Position numbers and translations under genes: made by a program. Of a stretch of DNA of 41,618 nt, positions 7,779-15,353 are shown piece after piece; the first letter of the stretch is position 1, and every line of letters starts with the position of its first letter. Source of the DNA: Acidobacteriota bacterium (lineage in GTDB: Bacteria; Acidobacteriota; Vicinamibacteria; Vicinamibacterales; Fen-181); assembly GCA_003170135.1 (NCBI GenBank), contig PMZR01000045.1, positions 6,440 through 48,057 on the forward strand, given 5' to 3'. The notes below the pieces were generated by a model. That model had not been told where the DNA came from, did not search any database, and saw nothing but the letters and a program-made list of their open reading frames with translations.

Positions 7779-9683
7779 TTATCGTCCGAGCGCGGCGATC
7801 AGCCGTTCGACTTCCGGGCGTTGCGGCGCGTCGGCGGGGAGCCGCGAAAGCAGGTCCCGGGCTGCGCGTTCCGCGTCCTGCCGGCGTCCGGCCCGCGCGT
7901 AGGCGAGCGCCAGGTTGAAGCGCGCCTCGTGGAAGTCGGGATCGACAACCAGCGCTTCGGTGAGCGATCGAATCGCCTGGTCGGCCCGACCGGCTTGTGA
8001 CTCCAGGATCCCCAGGTTCGCCGAGACGACGGGGTTGTCGGGTTCGAGTTCGTGCGCCTTGCGCAGGGTCTGTTCCGAGGCGTCACGCCGTCCGAGCGCG
8101 GACTGACAGGCGGCGAGTCCCAAATAGGCGTCCACCGACGGCAGATCGCCGGTGATGGCGACACTGAAATGGCGCTCGGCTTCGGCCCACTGCGCCTGGT
8201 CGAGCAGGCAATCGCCGAGGCGAAGGTGTGCCTGCGGATTGCCCGGGTCGTCCCTGAGAATCGCGCGGAGCGCGTCCTCGAGCGCCTTGCCCTGCAGCTC
8301 GCCGGACACGACCAGTCCCATCCGTGCGGCCAGTTCGCGGCGGTCCTTTGGGTCGGCGCGCCCGGTGGCCGTCGCCTTCTCACGCGTGCCCTGGACGTAG
8401 CCGAGCGCTCGCAGCCTCGTGGCCGCCTCGCGATCGCTTGTCACGATCGCATCGGGCGACTGCGCCAGCTCCGCCGGCGAGTAACGGTCGATCCGGTCGG
8501 CGAATTTCTTCTGCACGTCCGGGTGCAGCGCGGTGACATCGGTCGTTTCGTTCGGGTCGCGTTCGATGTCGTACATCTCGGGGCGCGGCGCGGCAATCGT
8601 CTTCCACGCGCCCGATCGCAGCGCGCGAAGCGGGCTCCAGCCGAAATCCACGAGCGGGGCGAACGACTCGGCGTAGAGATCGCGCGCGGGCAGGTGACCA
8701 CCATCGATGAGCGGGCGCACGTTGACGCCGTCCGCGTCGATCTTCCCTGTGCCGAGCAGCGCGAGCAGCGTGGGCGCGAGATCGATCAGGCACACCGGGT
8801 CGGTGATGGCGGCACCGCGCGCTGTGATGCCGGGGCCCATCATCACCCACGGCACGTGCAGCGTCGTGTCGTAGACGAAGATGCTGTGGCCGATCTCGCC
8901 GTGCTCGCCGAACGCCTCGCCGTGGTCGCCGACGACGATGACGATCGTGTCGGCAAGGACGGGCCCGAGACCATCGAGGAGCCGCCCGACCTGCCCGTCC
9001 GCGGTCCGAATCTCATCGTCGTAGCGCTCGATGGGGCTGCGGCCCGCGGCGTGCGCCGGATCGCCGTACGGCGCGTGCGGCTCGTACAGGTGCACCCAGA
9101 GGAAGAACCGCCCGCCGCGATGGGCCTCGAGCCAGCCGAGCGCCTCGTCTACCACCTGCCGGCCCGGACGCTCGTTGAGGAGCTTCCCTTCCGGGCCGCG
9201 CGGCATCCGGTCGCTGTACACGTCGAACCCGCGCGAGAGGCCGAAGCGATGGTCGAGCGGGAACGCGGCGATGAAGGCCGCCGTCTGGAATCCCTGGTCG
9301 TGGAGCACGGTGGCGAGCGTCGGCACGCTCGCGTTGACGGGCATGAGATTGTCGCGCGCACCGTGGCCCGCCGGGTAGCGGCCGGTGAGCATGCTGGCGT
9401 GCGATGCGAGCGTGATCGGCGCCGGCGCGTACGCGCGGTCGAAGCGGACGCCGCCTTGCGCAATCCGATCGAGCGAGGGCGTCGTGCCCGCGCGATAACC
9501 GTAGGCGCCCACATGATCGGCGCGCAGCGTGTCGATCGTCACCAGCACGAGATGGCGGGCGGTGCCGGCGCGCGCCACCGGCGCGGTCGACGCAGCCTCG
9601 CGTCCGCCGCGATACCGCAGAAAGACGCCGCCCGCTACGGCCGCGAGCATCACCACGAGTATGTATGGTGCGGCTTTGCGCAT
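7779..9683 (-). CDS. Membrane-anchored sulfatase-superfamily hydrolase with C-terminal TPR repeats
   Basis: A 634-residue alkaline-phosphatase-superfamily protein. An N-terminal membrane segment (about 7-21) is followed by the sulfatase-like domain: metal-binding Asp51 in LVTIDTLRADHVGAYGY, ITLASHASMLTG with Thr91 at the nucleophile position, and VVGDHGEAFGEHG as second metal site. TPR repeats fill about 460-630 (for example LRLGDCLLDQAQWAEAERHF). Because Thr replaces the Cys/Ser of true formylglycine sulfatases, it may be a phosphodiesterase, phosphatase or transferase rather than a sulfatase. The active domain is probably periplasmic. It is the last of a minus-strand series of such genes. 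ATG 9683 has only a weak GGAAC upstream. Confidence 0.88.
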   Translation of the reverse strand: MRKAAPYILVVMLAAVAGGVFLRYRGGREAASTAPVARAGTARHLVLVTIDTLRADHVGAYGYRAGTTPSLDRIAQGGVRFDRAYAPAPITLASHASMLTGRYPAGHGARDNLMPVNASVPTLATVLHDQGFQTAAFIAAFPLDHRFGLSRGFDVYSDRMPRGPEGKLLNERPGRQVVDEALGWLEAHRGGRFFLWVHLYEPHAPYGDPAHAAGRSPIERYDDEIRTADGQVGRLLDGLGPVLADTIVIVVGDHGEAFGEHGEIGHSIFVYDTTLHVPWVMMGPGITARGAAITDPVCLIDLAPTLLALLGTGKIDADGVNVRPLIDGGHLPARDLYAESFAPLVDFGWSPLRALRSGAWKTIAAPRPEMYDIERDPNETTDVTALHPDVQKKFADRIDRYSPAELAQSPDAIVTSDREAATRLRALGYVQGTREKATATGRADPKDRRELAARMGLVVSGELQGKALEDALRAILRDDPGNPQAHLRLGDCLLDQAQWAEAERHFSVAITGDLPSVDAYLGLAACQSALGRRDASEQTLRKAHELEPDNPVVSANLGILESQAGRADQAIRSLTEALVVDPDFHEARFNLALAYARAGRRQDAERAARDLLSRLPADAPQRPEVERLIAALGR

Positions 9684-9727
9684 GGTTCGTTCCAGGCTTC
9701 AGCCCACAGAAATTCCGAACCGGGTCC

Positions 9728-9928
9728 GCCTGGCCGGTCGCACGGCGGCCCGTCGCGGCACCGCGACACCCGACAGGGGTAAAGCGGCGAGCGGCCCAGG
9801 GGATCAGCGAGGTTGAGCGGGCTCACGGCCCCTGGCCGTGACCGCGACCCGAGCGACGAGCGGTCGCGAATGCCGCGCAGCCGCTCTTCCGCGGGGACCG
9901 CGCCGGGACGCGGTGCGACCGGCCAGGC
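9728..9928. repeat. Widely spaced 16-bp inverted repeat
   Basis: GCCTGGCCGGTCGCAC at 9728-9743 has an exact reverse complement at 9913-9928, with 169 bp between. It fills the gap between the two sulfatase-TPR genes (9684-9949), where no gene is visible. Flanking bases (GGGTCCGC and its complement-like GCGGGTCC) extend the similarity imperfectly. Confidence 0.7.
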
Positions 9929-9949
9929 AGACGCGGGTCCGCGTTTCCA

Positions 9950-12079
9950 TCACTTCGGCCGGCGTCCCAGCCCCTCCAGCAGCTTCCGCGCCCCCTCGCG
10001 TTCGTGCGCGAAGCTGGCCGGCGCGCGCAGCACCTCGCGATATGCCGCCTCGGCGCCGGCGCGGTCCCCCGACTGCTGGCAGGCGATCCCCAGGTTCAGC
10101 CGCGCTTCGTAGAAGCCGGTCGTGTGCTCGAGCGCCCGCTGGAACCAGGGAATCGCGTCCGATGGGCGGTCCGCCTGCACCAGCAGCACACCCAGGCCAT
10201 TGGCGGCGTCCGAGGCGCGCGGATCGATCTCGAGCGCGTGGCGGTATGCCTGCTCGGCCGCCGATGTCGCCCCGACGCCGCGACGGGCGTTGCCCAGGTT
10301 CGTCCAGTACTGCGCGTTGGTCGGGTCGATCGCGACGGCCCGCTCGAATGCGACGGCCCCGTCCGCGAGTCGTCCGAGATCGACGTCGAGCAGGCCGATG
10401 CCGTTGTGCACGGTCGGGTCGGCCGCATCGAGCGCCAGTGCCGCCTGCTCGGCGCGCATCGCCTCGCCTGGCTGATGCGCGTCGCGCGCGGCGACGGCGA
10501 GCGTGTGGAAGAGCATCGGGTCGCGCGGATGGCGCGCGACCGCGCGCCGGGCGAGCGCCACCGCGCCGCGCACGTCGCCCGAGTCCTGCAGCGCTTGCGC
10601 GTAGCTCGATTCGAAGACCGTCGCATCCGGGTACGCATCGACCAGCGTCTTGAGCAGCGCGACGGCGCGCGAATAGTCGCGGGCCGTCATCGCGTTCTGC
10701 GCATCTTCGAACCTGGTCCAGGCATCGATGACGGTCGCCGGATCCGCCGCGGCCGCGGGTCCCGACTCGACGGCCGGTTCCGTGGCCGGCGCGACGTAGC
10801 CGAGCGCGCGCAGCCGGGCCGCCACGTCTGCCGGCAAACGCTCGCGGCGATCGGCGGACGCGCCACCTTCCGCGCGGATGAGGGCGAGGCGGGCCGCGAG
10901 GCTTCTGACCAGCGTTTCGTGCTCGCGCGCCACGTCGTGCTGCTCGCCGGGATCGACGCTCACATCGAACAGCTTCGTGGCGGATGACTGGATGAGCTTC
11001 CAGCGGTCTTCCACAACACTGTAAACGGGGCTCCACCCGGCGGCGCGCGGATAGCGGGTCTCGCTATAGACGTCGGTGCCCGACTGCCGGTCCGCACGCA
11101 GGAGATCCGCTCCCTTCATGTCGCCGGGCACGGACCGTCCGAGCAGTCGCAGGATCGTCGGCGCCACATCGACGGTGCTGACCGCCTGCCGGCGAACGCC
11201 TGGTGCCACCCCGGGACCCGCCAGCACGAGCGGGACGCGCACCGCCGCCTCGAAGAGCAGCATGCCGTGGGTGTGCTCGCCGTGTTCGCCCAGGCTCTCG
11301 CCATGATCGCCGGCAACGACGACGATTGTGTCCTGTGCCCGGCCGATCTCGTCCACGGCGGCCAGGACGCGGCCAAGCTGGGCATCGGCGAACGCGACTT
11401 CGCCATCGTAGGCCTGCCCGTGCGCTCGCTCGAGAAACTGTGGCGGCGGGTTGTAAGGCGCGTGCGGGTCGTAGAAGTGCACCCAGAGGAAAAACGGCAC
11501 GCGCGCACCAGCCGGATCGCGCACGCTGCGCAGCCAGGCGATTGCGCGATCGGCAACGACGTTTCCGGGGCGCTCGGCGTCGAGCCGGACGACGGCATCG
11601 GGGTCGCGCTGGATCTGGTCGTCGTAGAGATCGAAGCCGTCGTTCAAACCGAATCGGCGATCGAGCACGTAGGCGGCCACAAACGCCGCGGTCCGGTAGC
11701 CGGCCTCGTGGAGCAGCCGCGCCAGCGTGGCGTGTTTGCCGTCGAACCGGTAGGTGCCGTTCTCGCGCACGCCGTGAACGGGCGGGAAGAGGCCGGTCAT
11801 GAGCGACACGTGCGCGGGAAGCGTCAACGGCGCCACCGTGCGCGCGGTCGTGAACGCGAGACCGCGCGCGGCCAGCCGGTCAATCGTCGGCGTCAGGCCG
11901 CGGCCCACGCGGTCGGCGCGGAACGTGTCGATCGTGACGAGGACGAGATTGGCGCCGGCGCTGACGGGACGTGTAGCCGGGCGCCGGTGGGTAGCCCAGA
12001 ACAGGCCAGCTCCCGCGGCGACGCACGCGAGCACGGCGACGAGGAGAAGCGACCTGGCGAGAGACGACGTGAGGCGCAC
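9950..12079 (-). CDS. Membrane-anchored sulfatase-superfamily hydrolase with C-terminal TPR repeats (second copy)
   Basis: A 709-residue paralogue of the preceding minus-strand gene. Membrane segment at about 8-28; metal-binding Asp51 in LVTIDTFRADRVG; PLTLPAHVSLMTG with Thr86 in the nucleophile position; second metal motif VVAGDHGESLGEHGEHTHG. At least five TPR units span about 460-700 (for example YWTNLGNARRGVGATSAAEQ). As in its neighbour, Thr instead of Cys/Ser argues against classical formylglycine sulfatase chemistry. The start is GTG 12079. There is no Shine-Dalgarno sequence, but GACAAT lies 7 nt upstream (12092-12087 on the minus strand), which fits a leaderless message. The protein is intact, unlike the relatives just upstream of it. 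Confidence 0.88.
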   Translation of the reverse strand: MRLTSSLARSLLLVAVLACVAAGAGLFWATHRRPATRPVSAGANLVLVTIDTFRADRVGRGLTPTIDRLAARGLAFTTARTVAPLTLPAHVSLMTGLFPPVHGVRENGTYRFDGKHATLARLLHEAGYRTAAFVAAYVLDRRFGLNDGFDLYDDQIQRDPDAVVRLDAERPGNVVADRAIAWLRSVRDPAGARVPFFLWVHFYDPHAPYNPPPQFLERAHGQAYDGEVAFADAQLGRVLAAVDEIGRAQDTIVVVAGDHGESLGEHGEHTHGMLLFEAAVRVPLVLAGPGVAPGVRRQAVSTVDVAPTILRLLGRSVPGDMKGADLLRADRQSGTDVYSETRYPRAAGWSPVYSVVEDRWKLIQSSATKLFDVSVDPGEQHDVAREHETLVRSLAARLALIRAEGGASADRRERLPADVAARLRALGYVAPATEPAVESGPAAAADPATVIDAWTRFEDAQNAMTARDYSRAVALLKTLVDAYPDATVFESSYAQALQDSGDVRGAVALARRAVARHPRDPMLFHTLAVAARDAHQPGEAMRAEQAALALDAADPTVHNGIGLLDVDLGRLADGAVAFERAVAIDPTNAQYWTNLGNARRGVGATSAAEQAYRHALEIDPRASDAANGLGVLLVQADRPSDAIPWFQRALEHTTGFYEARLNLGIACQQSGDRAGAEAAYREVLRAPASFAHEREGARKLLEGLGRRPK

Positions 12080-12086
12080 GGCGCGA

Positions 12087-12092
12087 ATTGTC
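12087..12092 (-). promoter_or_regulatory. Candidate -10 box of a leaderless transcript
   Basis: On the minus strand GACAAT (4 of 6 to TATAAT), preceded by TGTGA, ends 7 nt before the GTG start at 12079. Transcription would begin at or next to the start codon. This matches the absence of a ribosome-binding site. No clear -35 was seen. Confidence 0.35.
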
Positions 12093-12184
12093 TCACATTC
12101 GGGCGCGGGTCCGCGTCGTGAACGCTGAGCTGCGTCGCGGCGGCGCAGCGACGCCGGCGGTCGCGCGCCGCCGGATCGATCCCC

Positions 12185-12219
12185 GATTCCTGACTCCTGG
12201 CTCCTGATTCCTGATCCCT
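12185..12219. repeat. Heptad array C (word GATTCCT)
   Basis: Five contiguous 7-bp units: GATTCCT, GACTCCT, GGCTCCT, GATTCCT, GATCCCT. It lies in the 335-bp gap (12080-12414) between the intact and the truncated sulfatase genes. The word is the same family as array F, 17 kb away. The rest of the gap is unusually AT-rich near 12246-12270 and shows no gene. Confidence 0.88.
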
Positions 12220-12414
12220 ACGCTCCGGCCGCCACAATCCAACCGCGCGTATTTTCAGTTCTCAATATTTGAATCCGGCGGGCCGCGCGCCGACGTGCGG
12301 TTCCGGTCGAGTCTGCAAATCCCGCGCGATCACACGCTTGGCGCGGTGCCCGCGCGGGTCGAAACAGCGCGGGTCTGGCGCTGCGATTGCAGGAAACCTT
12401 GCGGGCTTCCCAAG

Positions 12415-12768
12415 TCACGAAGTTGTCTTTCGAGCGAGCACTGTGTTCGTTGCCAACCACAGCTCCCACTCGAAGCGCACACCTTCCCGGGCCAGTTGAT
12501 CGAGGTGACGTGTGCGTGCCCGCTCGTAGCCGTAGATGCCGAGATGGTCCGGTCGCGTCGTGTCGAGCGTGATGAGCAGCAGGTTCAGCGGGCGCGCGGC
12601 GCCCGGCGCCGGGCGCATCGCGCGCCGGCCTCCGGAGACTCGATACAGCGCGAACGCGACCACGAGGATCACGGCCAGCGCCACGAGGACGGCGCGCGGC
12701 CAGCGCATGCGCGACGACACGGCCGGCGCGGCACGGCGGTCGTGTTGTCGCCGCCGCGATTTGGTCAT
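12415..12768 (-). pseudogene. Truncated sulfatase-family gene (N-terminal remnant)
   Basis: A 117-residue frame that starts like the sulfatase-TPR paralogues: membrane segment at about 24-43, then NLLLITLDTTRPDHLGIYGY and LDQLAREGVRFE. After about residue 98 (near 12470) the similarity stops abruptly. The frame runs into unrelated sequence and a stop, so the nucleophile motif, second metal site and TPR part are all missing. The start overlaps the stop of the preceding small TPR gene (ATGA, 12765-12768), so it was once part of a coupled operon. It is very probably non-functional as a hydrolase. A small membrane peptide could still be made. Confidence 0.75.
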
Positions 12769-13115
12769 CGGCGTCCCTCGAGCTTCTGCAGCATCGCGAC
12801 GATGTCCGGCTGCCCCGGCTTGACGCGAAGCGAGCGATGGAGCGCGTCGATCGCGCCCGGGTTGTTGCCGCTTTCGAGGCGTGCGAAACCGAGGCTGTTC
12901 CAGACGACCGGGCTCTCGACGCCCGCCGCGACGGCCCGTTCGAAGTACGGCACCGCTTCGGCCGCGCGTCCCGCCTTGGCCAGCGCTCCGGCAGCGAGCA
13001 CGCCGAGCGCAACGAGCCAGGGCATGAGCCGCCGGGCGGGACGGACCGGCGCGAAACGAGCGACCGTGGCCCGGCGCGGGCCTGGTCGGGCGGTCACGGG
13101 CGCATGCCGCTTCAT
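12765..13115 (-). pseudogene. Small TPR protein, likely internal-deletion remnant of a sulfatase-TPR gene
   Basis: A 116-residue frame. A basic N-terminus and a membrane segment (LMPWLVALGVLAAGAL, about 30-45) run straight into a C-terminal TPR stretch (AGRAAEAVPYFERAVAAG, then WNSLGFARLESGNNPGAIDA). In its neighbours, several hundred residues of hydrolase domain separate these two parts. The simplest reading is an in-frame deletion of the enzyme domain. Both ends overlap neighbours as ATGA (13112-13115 and 12765-12768). An alternative is a genuine small membrane-anchored TPR adaptor. The frame is intact, so expression is possible. Confidence 0.6.
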
Positions 13116-15143
13116 TGCCGCGGCGCCTGATCCTCGGCGGGCCCCTTGCCGGACCCGCCCTGGCGGGACATGTCCAGCAGTTTCCTGATGTCTGCCTGGT
13201 CCGGCCTGAGCTGCAGCGAGCGCTCGAACGTCGCCGCGGCCTGTCCCTTCTGGCCAGCCTGCAGCTGCGCGTAACCCAGGCCGTTCAGCAACTCGACCGT
13301 CGGGGCGCCGTCCGCCAGCGCGCGTTGGTAGGCGCCGGCCGCCGCGGTCCAGTCGGCTTTCTTCGACAGCGCCGCGCCCCGGATCGTCTCGACGTCACGC
13401 GACGATGCGAGTGCCGCCATGACGTCGAGCGCGGCATCGGGCCGATCGCCGAGCAGGCGCGCGCGCGCCAACTCCACGCGAACCGAGACCGCGGGCGTTC
13501 AACGGATCGACGCGCAGCAGCGCTTCGAGTTCGCGCAACGCGCCGCGATAGTCGCCCTTCCTGAACAGGATTTCGCCGAGGTTCACCCGCGCGAGCGAAC
13601 TCGGCGCGCTGGCGCCCGAGACGTAGCCGAGTGCCCGCAGTCGTTCCAATTCGGCCTTCGCCATCGCCGGCTGCTCGGACACAGGCAGCGGCTGCTCGTG
13701 TTCGCCGTAGCTCACAACCTGGGGCAGCGCCGGGGCGCCCTCACAGGCGGGCAGCACGCGGCCGGGCATGTCCCGCGCGGTCGGAAGCCCCGCGCACGAG
13801 AGCAGCGTGGGCAGGATGTCGAGCGGCGACACGACGCCGAGCGACCCGCCGCGCCATCGCGCGGGCGCGCTCGCCGCGCCGCTCAACGCGCCAGCCGTCG
13901 TCACGGCGATGATGCCCGCCGGGCGATGCCAGGCGGTTGCGCCGGCGGTCAGGTCAGACGGGTCTTCGCGGATCCCGGCGTCTGCCGGATAGAACCCGTG
14001 ATCCGAGACGACCACCAGCAATGTGTCGGGGTCGAGGGCCTTTGCCGCGGCGGCGAGTGCGCGATCCATCTCGCCATAGGCGGCGCCGATCGCCACCTCG
14101 GCGCGCCGATCCTTCACGAAGAGGTGCGACACCGTGTCGACGAGCTCGTAGTAGACGGCCCACAGATCCGGCCGCGTCGTTCCCATCAGATCGGTGCTCA
14201 CCCGTTCGTAGGTGCGGGTCGCGGCGAGGGCGGCGCGCAGGTGCGCGATCTTGTCGCGATACAACCCGGACGTGGACCGGGCGCTCTCCTCGGCCGCGGC
14301 GAACTCCTGCGGCGTGACCGGGACGAACTGCGAGAGCGTCGCGAGATCGATCTGGTCGGGCGCGACACGCAGGCGCGCCAGGTCGTTCCAACGGTCGGGC
14401 GGAAAGACGAGGCCGGCATGCGAGGTCTCGGGCAGGCGAAGGTGCGGCACCGCGACCCGATCGGACACGATCGTCCCCTGCACGCGATCGGCTGGCCACG
14501 TCGCCCACCAGCCCGTCACGAGCACGCTGCGCCCCGCCTTCGACCAGATCTCCCACATCGCTTTCACGCGACGCGAACCGCCGTTGACGGGGGCCACGGC
14601 GCCGCCGGGCGCATCGACGAGGAAATCGAGCACGCCGTGGTCCTCGGGCCTGCGTCCCGTCGCCATGGTCGTCCAGATGAGCGGGGAGAGCAGCGGCGCG
14701 TCGGCCTTCAGGACGCCGGTGGCCGCCACGCGCTCGAGCTGCGCAAACGCCGGCAGATGTCCGCGCGCGATCAATGGATCGATGACGGCCCAGTCGCCGG
14801 CATCGATGCCGAACACCGCGACCCGCGCCCCGGGGCGTGGCGCCTTGGGCTCGTTCGTCGCGACGGCGCGGGCGACGGCGGCGCGCGGCCTGCTCCGCTC
14901 GTGGTTGACAGGAACCGCGTGCGAGGCGCTCGCCACCGCGCTCGTGCGCTTGTGCCGGGAGAGGTCGAGGACGAAGGGGATCGGTCCCTTGCGGGCGAGA
15001 TGGTGTGACGCCGAGGTCAGCCGCGCCAGCGTCGTGGTGTAGACGCCGGAGGCAAACGAGCGGCCGCCGGGCGCGCAGAGAAACGCAACGCCGAGCAGGA
15101 CGGCCGAACATGCGAGCGCGCGGCCGCAACGGAGACGGCCCAC
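13112..15143 (-). pseudogene. Type I phosphodiesterase/nucleotide pyrophosphatase-like hydrolase with TPR tail, frameshifted
   Basis: Alkaline-phosphatase-superfamily hydrolase with a signal-like N-terminus (about 9-25). Visible motifs are metal Asp in VAVFGIDAGDWAVIDPLI, Thr in SPLIWTTMATGRRPEDHGV, and VVVSDHGFYPADAG. A TPR segment follows (LGEILFRKGDYRGALRELEA). Near 13493-13497 the frame breaks. The frame up to there continues as Arg-rich junk to 13395, while the TPR sequence goes on in another frame (VELARARLLGDRPDAALDV) down to 13112. Removing one base near 13496 would join them as LLRVDPLNPAVSVRVELARA. It could be a true pseudogene or a sequencing error. GTG 15143 is preferred over a longer start at 15209, whose extra codons lie in heptad array D1. 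TACGCT 7 nt before the GTG suggests a leaderless message. Confidence 0.75.
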
Positions 15144-15174
15144 GGAAGGCAGCGTATCACACTGGACACCACGA

Positions 15175-15238
15175 CGGGTTTCGGGCTTCAGGCTCCAGGC
15201 TCCGGCCACGGAAGCCCGAAGCTGGGAAGCCGACAGCC
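15175..15238. repeat. Heptad array D1 with inverted partner (CAGGCTC / GAAGCCC)
   Basis: Left part 15175-15209: 7-bp units CGGGTTT, CGGGCTT, CAGGCTC twice, CGGCCAC. Right part 15211-15238: GAAGCCC, GAAGCTG, GGAAGCC, GACAGCC, roughly reverse complements. It lies between two divergent genes, so terminator function alone cannot explain it. Confidence 0.75.
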
Positions 15239-15252
15239 GAGTCCACGGCCCT

Positions 15253-15347
15253 GTTGACTGTTTATGGTTGGCCGTTCACAGTTGACCGTAGACCCTCCGT
15301 TGCCGGCGCAACGGCCGACTGTCAACCGTCGACTGCCAACAACTGTC
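15253..15347. repeat. Heptad array D2 with central hairpin and inverted partner (GTTGACN / NNNCAAC)
   Basis: Left array 15253-15294: six 7-bp units beginning GTTGACT, GTTTATG, GTTGGCC. Right array 15313-15347: five units including TGTCAAC, CGTCGAC and TGCCAAC. Between them sits a small hairpin, CCGTTGC-CGGC-GCAACGG. The right array ends 6 nt before the aminotransferase ATG (15354), which has no Shine-Dalgarno sequence. Confidence 0.85.
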
Positions 15348-15353
15348 TATCCG

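Noticed and set aside
9804..11036. A 410-codon minus-strand frame inside the second sulfatase-TPR gene
   Set aside because: It is an alternate frame of that gene, Arg/Gly/Ala-rich and without motifs.
12230..12470. Insertion sequence remnant beside the truncated sulfatase
   Set aside because: Lower GC and an abrupt loss of homology are seen, but no terminal inverted repeats, target duplication or transposase similarity could be identified.
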